Source: Oceanihabitans sediminis (GTDB taxonomy: Bacteria; Bacteroidota; Bacteroidia; Flavobacteriales; Flavobacteriaceae). Taken from it: 64,000 nt of DNA. Both the position numbers and the translations under genes were made by a program. Position 1 is the first letter of the stretch. The number at the start of each line of letters is the position of its first letter. The DNA is taken from contig NZ_QPIG01000002.1 of assembly GCF_003337215.1 (NCBI RefSeq), forward strand, positions 62,001 to 126,000, read 5' to 3'. The notes under the pieces are model-generated. The model was not told where the DNA came from and did not search any database. It was given only the letters and a program-made list of their open reading frames with translations. Positions 37,494 through 45,817 of the stretch are shown one piece after another.

Positions 37494-37520
37494 TAGATAT
37501 TAAAATATCTACTAAGTTTG
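37494..37520 (+). promoter_or_regulatory. Promoter with inverted repeat ahead of the SAM-riboswitch-like leader
   Basis: TAAGTTTG (37513-37520) matches TAnnTTTG exactly and predicts a transcript start around 37525-37527, just before the aptamer. Directly upstream, TAGATATT and AATATCTA (37494-37511) form an 18-bp inverted repeat that could be an operator or chance. Confidence 0.6.
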
Positions 37521-37529
37521 CAAACTAAA

Positions 37530-37619
37530 TTATCAAGAATCTCAAAAGGAGATAGCAACCTGCATAACGAGCAAGGTGCTAAAACGATAAGCCAAATACT
37601 TTGGAAAAAACGTTAAGCA
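37530..37619 (+). ncRNA. SAM-clan riboswitch (SAM-IV or SAM-I/IV-variant scaffold)
   Basis: Conserved SAM-clan core elements appear in order: UAUCAAGA, then GCAACC, then AAGGUGCUAA. Helices read by eye: P1 TTATC (37530-37534) with GATAA (37586-37590); P2 ATCTC (37539-37543) with GAGAT (37549-37553) and a 5-base loop; P3 CCTGC (37559-37563) with GCAAGG (37571-37576) and one bulged A. No helix lies between P3 and the P1 3' strand. A hairpin CCAAA-TAC-TTTGG (37592-37604) lies outside P1. The P3 loop TAACG (37565-37569) is complementary to CGTTA (37611-37615), giving a pseudoknot. This is the SAM-IV or SAM-I/IV layout rather than SAM-I. It leads the NhaC-family transporter gene, so S-adenosylmethionine probably represses that gene. 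Confidence 0.78.
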
Positions 37620-37675
37620 TTCCTAATATTTGCTAATTTTCTCTTTCTGCGATTCTGTAAATAAACAGATAGACG

Positions 37676-38983
37676 ATGCAAACAAGCTCAAACAAACCTA
37701 CATTTAAAGCTTTAATTCCTTTTTTAATATTCATTTTCACTTTTTTAAGTGTTGGAATTATTCAAGAGGACTTTTATGCACTACCCGCTCCTATTGCTGT
37801 AATATCAGGTATAGCTGTAGCATTTGTACTTTTTAAACAATCTATCCATACTAAAATAAAGGTTCTTCTTGATGGATGTGGCGATCACAAAATATTAACC
37901 ATGTGCTTAATTTATTTACTTGCTGGTGCATTTGCTGAAGTCACAAAAGCTACCGGAAGTGTAGACGCTATTGTAAACTTTGGATTAGAACTAATAAGCA
38001 GCCAGTATCTATATTTCAGTGTATTTGTTATCTCTGCATTTTTATCCGTTTCCACAGGAACATCTGTTGGTTCCATTGTTGCTTTATCTCCAATTGTAAT
38101 GGGTTTTGCTGAAACGGAAGGCTTGTCTTTAAGTATTTTATGTGGAGCATTATTAGGAGGTGCCATGTTTGGAGATAATTTATCCGTAATATCTGATACA
38201 ACCATAGCCGCCACACAATCCTTACAGGTTAAAATGAGTGATAAATTCAAGGCAAATATAAAAATTGCCTTACCCGCAGCACTTGTAACTATAGGTATTC
38301 TTATTTATAAAGCATTTACCTTAGATACAATTACATCTGATAGAATAAACCACTCCTATTCCTTGATAAAGATATTCCCATATATACTAGTGTTAACTTT
38401 ATCTATCAAAGGCATAAACGTTTTTTCTACTTTGTTTTTAGGTATAATTTCTGCCGGAGTATTAGGGGTAATTTACAAGGATTTCACTGTTTTAGAGTTT
38501 ACACAAACTAGTTTTGTAGGATTTCAAAATATGACAGAAATTTTTCTATTGTCTTTATTAACTGGTGGCTTAGCCGCTTTAGTAACATATAATGGAGGAA
38601 TAGAATATATTTTAATAAAAATAAAAGGATTTATAAAAAATAAGAAATCAGCACAGTTTGGAATTAGTGCTTTGGTATCGACTGTAAATTTGGCTATTGC
38701 TAATAATACTGTTTCTATTATTATTTCAGGACCTATAGCAAAGTCTATTAATGACCAATACAATCTTGAAAATAAACAAACTGCTTCCTTATTAGATATT
38801 TTTGCCTGTATTATACAAGGAGTTTTACCTTATGGTGCTCAGGTTTTAATGATATTAAGCTTCGCTAAAGGAGATATCACATATTTTGAACTAGTAACAA
38901 ATACATGGTATATACTATTACTATTAATTTCAAGTTTGATATATATTGTATTTAATAATACAGGCAAAGCTAGAGGATTTTGA
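37676..38983 (+). CDS. NhaC-family transporter, probable methionine transporter (MetT-like)
   Basis: 435 residues with about 11 membrane segments. SVSTGTSVGSIVALSPI and GGAMFGDNLSVISDTT are signatures of the Na+/H+ antiporter NhaC family. That family includes transporters assigned to methionine (MetT) because they sit behind SAM riboswitches. Here the leader carries a SAM-clan aptamer about 60 bases upstream of the ATG, so methionine or a precursor is the likely substrate rather than Na+/H+ exchange alone. The family call is firm and the substrate is inferred from the leader. It ends 13 bp from the convergent pncA. Confidence 0.85.
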   Translation: MQTSSNKPTFKALIPFLIFIFTFLSVGIIQEDFYALPAPIAVISGIAVAFVLFKQSIHTKIKVLLDGCGDHKILTMCLIYLLAGAFAEVTKATGSVDAIVNFGLELISSQYLYFSVFVISAFLSVSTGTSVGSIVALSPIVMGFAETEGLSLSILCGALLGGAMFGDNLSVISDTTIAATQSLQVKMSDKFKANIKIALPAALVTIGILIYKAFTLDTITSDRINHSYSLIKIFPYILVLTLSIKGINVFSTLFLGIISAGVLGVIYKDFTVLEFTQTSFVGFQNMTEIFLLSLLTGGLAALVTYNGGIEYILIKIKGFIKNKKSAQFGISALVSTVNLAIANNTVSIIISGPIAKSINDQYNLENKQTASLLDIFACIIQGVLPYGAQVLMILSFAKGDITYFELVTNTWYILLLLISSLIYIVFNNTGKARGF

Positions 38984-38996
38984 TTTTTTTGATAGC

Positions 38997-39605
38997 CTAT
39001 AAAAAAAATTCTGAATTAACAATTTGAACACCTTTGTCTATCAATTTCTTTTTAAGCGACTTGAATGCTTCAGCATCTAATGCTTGTGAAGCATCTTCTA
39101 TAAAAAAACAAGTAAAACCTTCTTCTAAAGCATCCATAGTTGAAAAATACACGCAAATATCTCCGGCTAAACCACAAAGGTAAACCTCAGAAACTCCTTT
39201 TTCTTTTAAATAACCTGTTAGACCTGTAGATTTCAAATGTCCGTTATCATAAAAGGCACTATAACTATCAATGGACTTATCGGTTCCTTTTCTGAAAATG
39301 GTTTCCCATTTATCTGTATTTAAATCTGGATGAAACTCTGCTCCTTGTGTGCCTTGAACACAATGGTCTGGCCAAAGAGTTTGCGGCTTACCATGAAGTT
39401 CGATTTCATCAAAAACCGATTTTCCTTTATGATTGGAAGCAAAACTCACATGATCTTGCGGATGCCAATCTTGACTTGCAATAACTAAATCGAATGTATC
39501 TTGTATACGATTAATAACAGGAACAATCTTATCTCCATTAGGAACTGGAAGGGAGCCGCCAGGAATAAAATCATTCTGTACATCAATTATAATAAGCGCT
39601 TTCAT
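38997..39605 (-). CDS. pncA: Nicotinamidase
   Basis: 202 residues, isochorismatase fold. The catalytic triad D8 (IIIDVQNDF), a Lys in FRKGTDK (K106 most likely) and C151 (GDICV) is present, with metal ligands D46, H48 and H81 (SQDWHPQ, WPDHC). It deaminates nicotinamide to nicotinate, which feeds the neighbouring pncB. It starts 3 bp after the pncB stop, so the two form a NAD-salvage operon. Confidence 0.95.
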   Translation of the reverse strand: MKALIIIDVQNDFIPGGSLPVPNGDKIVPVINRIQDTFDLVIASQDWHPQDHVSFASNHKGKSVFDEIELHGKPQTLWPDHCVQGTQGAEFHPDLNTDKWETIFRKGTDKSIDSYSAFYDNGHLKSTGLTGYLKEKGVSEVYLCGLAGDICVYFSTMDALEEGFTCFFIEDASQALDAEAFKSLKKKLIDKGVQIVNSEFFL

Positions 39606-39608
39606 ATT

Positions 39609-41006
39609 TTAATATTTATGCTTTTTTAATAGTTCGTCTCGCTCTTGTTTTAAAGTATTACTTAAACCAACTTTATAAATATGTGGGTTTTGGAAACGTT
39701 TGTATTCTAATGGAAGTTGTTCTAATCTAGATTTTGAATATGCAGCAATTTCTGTAACGGTTCTTGAAGGAGTAATTCTTTTTCCGTTTTCCATAACTTT
39801 TTCTAATAAAGGCTCATGGGTAAATCTTTCAAGATTTAAACTCTTATTAATATCGAATGGGTGAACCATCTCGTCTAAAGTTCCTTCTTTAAAAAGTCCA
39901 ACAGCATCTGCTCCGTAGAATTTCCCATTTTCATCTATCATTCTATACACTTGCTTTTTATATGGTAGCGAAACTTTAATTAAATTTTCTGAAAGTTTAA
40001 TTCTAGGCGCTCCATTGTATTCCGAAAGTTTATATACTCCTCCAAAAGAAGCATCTGGTTTACCGGTAACTAGGTTGGTTCCAACTCCGTAAATATCTAT
40101 TGGTGCCCCCTGCTCCTTCAAACTTTTTATAACGTATTCATCTAACTGATTAGAAACCACGATTTTCACATATTGTAAATTGGCTTCGTCTAACATTTTA
40201 CGTGTTTTTTTAGCTAAATAAGCTAAATCTCCACTATCCAGCCTCACTCCCATTAACTGCTCTCCTCTACTTTCCATTTCCTTAGCAACTTGAATAGCTT
40301 TAGGTAATCCACTTTTTAAAGTGTTGTAAGTATCAATTAACAATACACAGTTTTTTGGTCGGTGCTGAGCAAAATCTTGAAAAGCCTTTAACTCATCTTC
40401 ATAACTTTGAATGAAGGAATGCGCCATAGTTCCAGAGGATGGAATTCCATAATCTTCGGCAGCTATAACATTACTTGTTGCGTCAAATCCGCCAATAGCT
40501 GCAGCTCTTGATGCATAATAACCTCCAGTTGCATGCGCACGACGAAGTCCCATATCTAATAGGGTTTCGTTTTGAGCACTATAACGAATTCTGCTAGCCT
40601 TGGTAGCTATTAGAGTTTGAAAGTTTAATATGTTTAGTAAAACGGTTTCAATAATTTGAGCTTCAATAATATTTGCTTCAACCTGAAGAATTGGACGATT
40701 AGGAAAAACCACATCCCCTTCTTTACTAGAATTAATAGTTCCGTTGAACTTAAAGTCTTTCAGATAATCTAAAAAAGCTTGTTCGAAACCGTGTTGCTCT
40801 AAATATTTTAAGTCTGAAGCTGAAAATTTAAAGTTTTCAAGAATATTCAATACATCTTCAAGTCCAGTAAAAATAGCATATCCACCTTTAAAAGGGTTGC
40901 TTCTATAATAATAGTCAAAAACTGCTTTTCCGTCAGGTTTGGTGTTAAAATATACCTGAGCCATAGTAAGTTGGTATAAATCTGTATAGGCTGCTGTTAT
41001 TTGCAT
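39609..41006 (-). CDS. pncB: Nicotinate phosphoribosyltransferase
   Basis: 465 residues. The N-terminal TDLYQLTMAQVY and the GGYAIFTGLED, DMGLRRAHA and VRLDSGDL segments are the family's substrate and PRPP sites. It makes nicotinate mononucleotide from nicotinate and PRPP with ATP hydrolysis, following pncA in the Preiss-Handler salvage route. First gene of the pncB-pncA pair. No recognised promoter box was found directly upstream. Confidence 0.95.
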   Translation of the reverse strand: MQITAAYTDLYQLTMAQVYFNTKPDGKAVFDYYYRSNPFKGGYAIFTGLEDVLNILENFKFSASDLKYLEQHGFEQAFLDYLKDFKFNGTINSSKEGDVVFPNRPILQVEANIIEAQIIETVLLNILNFQTLIATKASRIRYSAQNETLLDMGLRRAHATGGYYASRAAAIGGFDATSNVIAAEDYGIPSSGTMAHSFIQSYEDELKAFQDFAQHRPKNCVLLIDTYNTLKSGLPKAIQVAKEMESRGEQLMGVRLDSGDLAYLAKKTRKMLDEANLQYVKIVVSNQLDEYVIKSLKEQGAPIDIYGVGTNLVTGKPDASFGGVYKLSEYNGAPRIKLSENLIKVSLPYKKQVYRMIDENGKFYGADAVGLFKEGTLDEMVHPFDINKSLNLERFTHEPLLEKVMENGKRITPSRTVTEIAAYSKSRLEQLPLEYKRFQNPHIYKVGLSNTLKQERDELLKKHKY

Positions 41007-41087
41007 AAAAGTATGTTTTTGTTTAGAATTTTATTTTTGTCAAGATATTCAAAAAATGAATAATTTCTTATCAAGTTAAGCAAAAAA

Positions 41088-41128
41088 AAGAAAGAGGAGA
41101 AAGTATAATTTACCTTCTCCTCTTTTAT
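41088..41128 (-). terminator. Intrinsic terminator for the J-domain gene
   Basis: AAAGAGGAGAA (41091-41101) pairs with TTCTCCTCTTT (41115-41125); read on the minus strand the hairpin is followed by a run of T. Confidence 0.85.
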
Positions 41129-41185
41129 ATCTTCGGAATATTCAAAATATTCTACAAAGGCAAACTTCTTCCATAAAATGAAATA

Positions 41186-41635
41186 CTATGCCTCTTCTAA
41201 TTGTCTTTTTGTTTTTCTGTACGTGTATTTAGGATAGATATTTCGTTTAGCAAAACGATTTACTTTATCACTATTTATCATTTTTATATACACAGGTTTT
41301 GTTACACCAAAATACTCGTAAGTAGAACCATCTAGAAAGGTAATTTCTAATAAAAGACCTTTATGAGTAAAGTCTGCAATACCTGTGTTAGTAATTGTTT
41401 CTGTGTAAGCATCTAAGTTAGCTGCAATAGTTTCTGGTGCGATACTAACTAGAAAGTGGTAACCATCAATAATTTTTCGGCTGTTTATTTCTGCTTCTTC
41501 TTGCAAAGCATCTCCGTTTTGGAATTTATCTGGGTGCCACTCCTTAACTAAATTACGGTAACTCTTTTTTAAAGTCTTTAATTCAACTTCGTTTTCAACT
41601 CCAAAGAGTTTTTTGTATTCGTTTATACGCTTCAT
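41186..41635 (-). CDS. J-domain protein with C-terminal KTSC domain
   Basis: 149 residues. Residues 1-65 are a DnaJ J domain with the HPD motif in WHPDKF, which activates a DnaK-type ATPase. The C-terminal half (FLDGSTYEYFGVTKPVY) is a KTSC domain, a small fold with the sequence pattern of a beta-strand pair around Tyr-Phe-x-Val. KTSC is usually found as a short single-domain protein, often linked to lysyl-tRNA synthetase or phage genes. The fusion suggests a dedicated co-chaperone whose client is unknown. It has its own -7 box and terminator. Confidence 0.85.
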   Translation of the reverse strand: MKRINEYKKLFGVENEVELKTLKKSYRNLVKEWHPDKFQNGDALQEEAEINSRKIIDGYHFLVSIAPETIAANLDAYTETITNTGIADFTHKGLLLEITFLDGSTYEYFGVTKPVYIKMINSDKVNRFAKRNIYPKYTYRKTKRQLEEA

Positions 41636-41654
41636 TTCAAATTTTATAAGAGCG

Positions 41655-41662
41655 CAAAAGTA
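41655..41662 (-). promoter_or_regulatory. -7 promoter box of the J-domain gene
   Basis: Minus-strand TACTTTTG, exact TAnnTTTG, 20 bp upstream of the start at 41635. Confidence 0.55.
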
Positions 41663-41713
41663 CGCGTAAATATCAGATGTATAACTATAAAAGTGGAATA
41701 TTAATTTAGAGAA

Positions 41714-43024
41714 CTAAACTAGGTAAATACGCACCTTTTTCTTTTTTAACCTACTGTTATTAAGTTTATCGGCTAAATTTCTTGCAACACCTTTTGAAAC
41801 TGCAACAAAAGCACAATCCTGTTTTAACTCGATAATTCCTAGTTGCTCCTTATTAATACTGCCTTCTTTAAAGAATAAACCTACAATATCTCCTTTAGAA
41901 ATTTTATCTTTTCTTCCACCTGAAATAAATAAGGTTCTCCATTGGCTAGCAATTTTAGTTGCCTTTCCACTAGGTGTAAAAACAGATTTTGTTTCAATAA
42001 ATTCTGGAAGGTACTCCTTTTCCCATTGTAATACATAGGCCGTACCTTGTGCATTCATACGGGAAGTTCTACCATTTCTGTGGGTGAATTCTTCTGCTTT
42101 TAAAGGAAGTTGGTAATGAATAATATAATTAAGCTCCGGAATATCTAAACCCCGAGCAGCTAAATCTGTAGCGACAATAATTTGATGCGTTCCATTTCTG
42201 AATTTTATCAAAGCGCGTTCCCTTTCAATTTGCTCCATATCACCATGAAACGTTCCGTGAGCAATATTGTTTTTATTTAGAAAATCGCTTACAAACTGAA
42301 TAGTATCCTTGAAATTACAGAAAATGATTCCAGGTTTATTTCCTATATCATGCAGTACATCTACCAAACTTTGCAGCTTGTTTTTTTCTGCTGAAATAAC
42401 TTTTTTGATTTCTAAATTACTAGCTTCATCTACCAAATAATCAATTACCAATTCGTTTTGTAATCCAACGAAACGAGGGATTTCAATATCTTGTGTAGCA
42501 GAAGTAAGAATACGTTTTTTTATATTTGGAAGACTAGAAATGATTTCTTTCATTTCTTTTTCGAAACCTACTTCTAAAGATTTATCAAATTCATCTAAAA
42601 CAAAAGTATTAATGGCTTCTACAGAAAAAGTTTCTCTTCGTAAATGATCTGCTACTCGACCCGGAGTTCCTATTAAAATAGCAGGTGCATGAGCTAAATC
42701 TATTTTATCCTTACTAAAAGGTCTTCCGCCATAAACTGCATTGGCTTTAAAACCGGTACCCATTGTTCGAATTACTTGTTCAATTTGAATAGCCAGTTCA
42801 CGTGAAGGCACTAAAATTAACAATTGTACATTTGGGTTTTCCTTGTCTAAAGCAGAAATTGTTGGCAATAAAAAAGCTACTGTTTTTCCTGTTCCTGTAG
42901 GAGAAAGTAAGACAGTATTTGCAGTACTTGTAATAGATAACAAGGCTTCATCCTGCATAGGATTTAGCTCTTTAATATTAAGCTTATCTAAAATATCCTT
43001 TTGTAGTTTTATATAATTAGCCAT
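41714..43024 (-). CDS. DEAD-box-type RNA helicase with DbpA-like RNA-binding end (DEFD motif II)
   Basis: 436 residues. Walker A is SPTGTGKT (41-48), and motif II reads D144-E-F-D147 instead of DEAD. Motif VI HRNGRTSRM is intact. The C-terminal 70 residues (KGDIVGLFFKEGSI through RKKVRIYLV-like ending) resemble the DbpA RNA-binding domain, which targets 23S rRNA helix 92. The N-terminal Q motif is degenerate. Likely ribosome assembly or RNA remodelling. It follows another helicase gene by 3 bp, so the two are co-transcribed. Confidence 0.85.
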   Translation of the reverse strand: MANYIKLQKDILDKLNIKELNPMQDEALLSITSTANTVLLSPTGTGKTVAFLLPTISALDKENPNVQLLILVPSRELAIQIEQVIRTMGTGFKANAVYGGRPFSKDKIDLAHAPAILIGTPGRVADHLRRETFSVEAINTFVLDEFDKSLEVGFEKEMKEIISSLPNIKKRILTSATQDIEIPRFVGLQNELVIDYLVDEASNLEIKKVISAEKNKLQSLVDVLHDIGNKPGIIFCNFKDTIQFVSDFLNKNNIAHGTFHGDMEQIERERALIKFRNGTHQIIVATDLAARGLDIPELNYIIHYQLPLKAEEFTHRNGRTSRMNAQGTAYVLQWEKEYLPEFIETKSVFTPSGKATKIASQWRTLFISGGRKDKISKGDIVGLFFKEGSINKEQLGIIELKQDCAFVAVSKGVARNLADKLNNSRLKKKKVRIYLV

Positions 43025-43027
43025 TTT

Positions 43028-44371
43028 CTATTTTTTCTTTTTCTTCTTTTTTACAGCCTCTTTTTTCTCTACAATCGTATTGTTTTCGGCAATATAATTG
43101 GCTAGTATCTTATCTACCAGTTCCTCTTTTGTTAAGTGATGAAATATGGTTTTTACTTTCGCTTTAAAGTCTTCTGGAATATCACGATTTGGCTTTGTTT
43201 TAAATATTTTTCTAGCCCAAATCAGTCCGTTGTTCTCCTCAATGCTTTTCGGGTCTGCTTTTTTATATTCGTTGAAGATAATTCCTAATTCGTCTTCAAA
43301 TTCTGGTATATCTATTAATTCATCTTGTTGAATCACACTTAAAGACAAGCCCTTTGCTCCTGCTCTAGCTGTACGACCGCTTCTATGTACGTAGGCATCG
43401 TAAGTATCTGGTAAGTGGTAATTGACTACATAAGAAACTTCCTTTACATCAATTCCACGAGCAGCTAAATCTGTTGCAATAAGAATATCAATATGACCTT
43501 CTCTAAACTGTCCCATGATTCTGTCACGAATTCCTTGTGTTAAACTTCCATGAATGGCTCCAGATGAAAATTTATTGATGGCTAAATTTTTAGCTAATTT
43601 ATTAACAGCAGCTTTCGTTTTACAAAAAATGATTCCCCTTTCTCCTTCTTTGGTATTTAAGAAATGCATTAAAACATCTAGCTTTTCAATTGGCTCTACT
43701 ACTACGTATTGATGATCAATTCCTTGATGACCTATAGTAGACATATCTGCTTCCAGTTGTACGACATGCTTAGACATGTAATTCTGAACCAATTGTTTTA
43801 TTGCTCCAGATAAAGTAGCAGTAAATAATAGAGTTCTTCTTGATTTTGGAATTTCTTTAATAATATTATCCAAATCTTCTTTTAAAGCAGAAACCATTTC
43901 ATCTGCTTCATCTAAAACTAAATATTTTAAGTTTTTAAGTTCAATAGCTTCTCTTTTTATCAAATCTACTAAACGACCTGGAGTTGCTACAACAATATGA
44001 GTTGGATTTTGTAATCGCTCGATTTGTGGTTTTATTGGAATTCCACCACAAACAGATGTTATGGAAATATTAGAACTATGAGTAGCAAAAGACTCTAAAT
44101 TCGTCTGTATTTGCTGACCTAATTCTCTTGTTGGTGTTAATATTAATGCTTGAACTTGATCTAGTTCCGTATTTATTAATTGTAATAATGGTAATCCGAA
44201 AGCTGCAGTTTTACCAGTTCCTGTTTTTGCAATAGCTACAAGGTCTTCCTTTTGATTGAGTACAACCGGAATGGCTTTCTCTTGGATATCTGTAGGTATG
44301 CTTATTTGTAAATCGGTTAAGCTTTGCTGTAATAATGTATTAATTCCTAAATAGGAAAAAGATTTTGACAT
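43028..44371 (-). CDS. DEAD-box RNA helicase
   Basis: 447 residues from ATG 44371 (MSKSFSYLG). A reading frame extends six codons further to a TTG, but the -7 box CAAAGATA at 44387-44394 overlaps it, so the ATG is chosen. The core is canonical: Q motif, AKTGTGKTAA, DEAD, SAT and HRSGRTARAG. The tail is Lys-rich. A cytoplasmic RNA helicase of the RhlE/CsdA type, probably for ribosome biogenesis or cold adaptation. Confidence 0.9.
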   Translation of the reverse strand: MSKSFSYLGINTLLQQSLTDLQISIPTDIQEKAIPVVLNQKEDLVAIAKTGTGKTAAFGLPLLQLINTELDQVQALILTPTRELGQQIQTNLESFATHSSNISITSVCGGIPIKPQIERLQNPTHIVVATPGRLVDLIKREAIELKNLKYLVLDEADEMVSALKEDLDNIIKEIPKSRRTLLFTATLSGAIKQLVQNYMSKHVVQLEADMSTIGHQGIDHQYVVVEPIEKLDVLMHFLNTKEGERGIIFCKTKAAVNKLAKNLAINKFSSGAIHGSLTQGIRDRIMGQFREGHIDILIATDLAARGIDVKEVSYVVNYHLPDTYDAYVHRSGRTARAGAKGLSLSVIQQDELIDIPEFEDELGIIFNEYKKADPKSIEENNGLIWARKIFKTKPNRDIPEDFKAKVKTIFHHLTKEELVDKILANYIAENNTIVEKKEAVKKKKKKK

Positions 44372-44386
44372 AAATGTAATTTTATG

Positions 44387-44394
44387 CAAAGATA
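44387..44394 (-). promoter_or_regulatory. -7 promoter box of the tandem DEAD-box helicase operon
   Basis: Minus-strand TATCTTTG, exact TAnnTTTG, 16 bp upstream of ATG 44371, implying a very short leader. Confidence 0.6.
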
Positions 44395-44515
44395 ACCACT
44401 GTTATAGATATAATACTTCTATTTCTTAACATTTGTATAAAGTTCGCTAGGATAAATTGTTATAGCTTTCAACAACACATTAAAAATGAATTAATAAATT
44501 TCTGTTAAAAAAAAG

Positions 44516-44529
44516 AATGAACGTTCATT
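44516..44529. promoter_or_regulatory. TetR-type operator, 14-bp perfect palindrome
   Basis: AATGAACGTTCATT is a perfect palindrome of the TGAAC-GTTCA type bound by many TetR regulators. It sits six bases upstream of the -7 box (44536-44543) of the tetR gene, where bound protein would block RNA polymerase. Confidence 0.8.
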
Positions 44530-44535
44530 TTTTAG

Positions 44536-44543
44536 TATATTTG
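44536..44543 (+). promoter_or_regulatory. -7 promoter box of the TetR-led operon
   Basis: TATATTTG, exact TAnnTTTG, 19 bp before the tetR ATG. The operator occupies the spacer region upstream. Confidence 0.65.
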
Positions 44544-44562
44544 CAACTCAATTATAATAATT

Positions 44563-45147
44563 ATGGCGAAACTTCAAAAAAGTATAGATAAGCGTAATGC
44601 ACTTGTAAAGGCAACAATTCAGTTGGTAAATAACAATGGATTTCATGCAACATCTATGAGTAAAATTGCCAAAATGGCAAAGGTTTCACCAGCTACTATT
44701 TACTTATACTTTGAAAACAAACAGGATTTAGTAAATCAAACTTACTTAGAAGTAAAATCAGGTTACACAGACTATGCTTTTGCTAATTATAACCCGGAAA
44801 TGACAGTTGAAGCAGGCTTTAGATTAATATGGCATCGGATAGCAGATTTTAAGCTAAAAGAATGTGAAAGTGCGTTATTTTTAGCACAGTGTGATAATAC
44901 ACCTATGATAGACGAACCTAGTCGACAAGAAGGTATTAAGCATTTACAGCCCCTACTCGACCTTTGGGAGCGTGGAAAAAAAGAGGGAATCATAAAACCT
45001 ATTTCTAATTATCTTCTGTATGCTTATACTATCAACCCACTTTCATTTTTGATGAGTGCACAAATTCGTGGCACATTTGTCTTAGATAAAAACCAGATAG
45101 AAGAAGCTTATCAAGCTGCTTGGAGTAGTATAAAACTTTGTAATTAA
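44563..45147 (+). CDS. TetR/AcrR family transcriptional regulator
   Basis: 194 residues. The N-terminal HTH (GFHATSMSKIAKMAKVSPATIYLYFENKQ, residues about 27-55) is standard TetR. The C-terminal ligand domain is poorly conserved and contains Cys residues in LKECES and AQCDN, which could sense electrophiles as in NemR, though this is only an inference. It leads an operon with an SDR protein, a nitroreductase and an alcohol dehydrogenase and very likely represses itself through the palindrome at 44516. Confidence 0.92.
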   Translation: MAKLQKSIDKRNALVKATIQLVNNNGFHATSMSKIAKMAKVSPATIYLYFENKQDLVNQTYLEVKSGYTDYAFANYNPEMTVEAGFRLIWHRIADFKLKECESALFLAQCDNTPMIDEPSRQEGIKHLQPLLDLWERGKKEGIIKPISNYLLYAYTINPLSFLMSAQIRGTFVLDKNQIEEAYQAAWSSIKLCN

Positions 45148-45148
45148 T

Positions 45149-45814
45149 ATGAAAAAAACAGCAATAATATTAGGAGCAACCGGATTAACAGGAAGTATAT
45201 TACTTCAAAAGTTGATAGCAGATTCTAGTTATGAAAGAATAAAATTATTTTCAAGGTCTAAAATAGCAAGTTTACCTGAAAAAGTAAGTCAGTATATAGG
45301 AGATCTTCTAGATTTAGAACAATTTATAGATGATTTTACTGCAGACGAAGTGTATTGCTGCATTGGTACAACTAAGAAGAAAACACCTAATAAGACTTTA
45401 TATAAACAAATTGATTACGGGATTCCTGTAACAGCGGCTAAAATGTCTAAAGAAAATAACACTCCTACTTTTTTAGTCATTTCTGCAATGGGAGCTAATA
45501 AAAATAGTAGTGTGTTTTATAATAAAGTAAAAGGGGAAATGGAAGAAGGTATTCTAAATCAAAACATCAAAAACACTTATGTTTTGAGACCTTCACTTAT
45601 TAGTGGTCCGCGTAAAGAAAAAAGACTTTTAGAAGATATAGGTTTAGTAGTTTTTAAATTTCTGCAACCACTATTTATTGGGAAGCTAAAGAAATATAAA
45701 ATTACCGAAGCCGAAAATATAGCGCAAGCAATGCTACACTTAGCAAATAACACAAATCAAGACGAAGTAATTATTACTTCCACCAAAATAACAGAAATAG
45801 CAAATAACAATTAA
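45149..45814 (+). CDS. NAD(P)H-binding SDR-like oxidoreductase
   Basis: 221 residues of extended/atypical SDR type. Gly-rich GATGLTGS binds the cofactor near the start (KTAIILGATGLTGSILLQKL). The sequence resembles the HTATIP2/YbjT-like group of NAD(P)-binding proteins, without the YxxxK catalytic pair of classical SDRs. It starts one base after the tetR stop and ends 3 bp before the nitroreductase, so it is co-transcribed. The substrate is unknown. Confidence 0.85.
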   Translation: MKKTAIILGATGLTGSILLQKLIADSSYERIKLFSRSKIASLPEKVSQYIGDLLDLEQFIDDFTADEVYCCIGTTKKKTPNKTLYKQIDYGIPVTAAKMSKENNTPTFLVISAMGANKNSSVFYNKVKGEMEEGILNQNIKNTYVLRPSLISGPRKEKRLLEDIGLVVFKFLQPLFIGKLKKYKITEAENIAQAMLHLANNTNQDEVIITSTKITEIANNN

Positions 45815-45817
45815 CAT

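Noticed and set aside
37530-37619. Classical SAM-I riboswitch
   Set aside because: The helix between P3 and P1 is missing, P2 is tiny and there is an extra outside hairpin with a tail pseudoknot, so the SAM-IV or SAM-I/IV layout fits better.
44371-44389. Start of the helicase at TTG 44389
   Set aside because: The TTG overlaps the -7 box TATCTTTG; ATG 44371 starts a normal helicase N-terminus.
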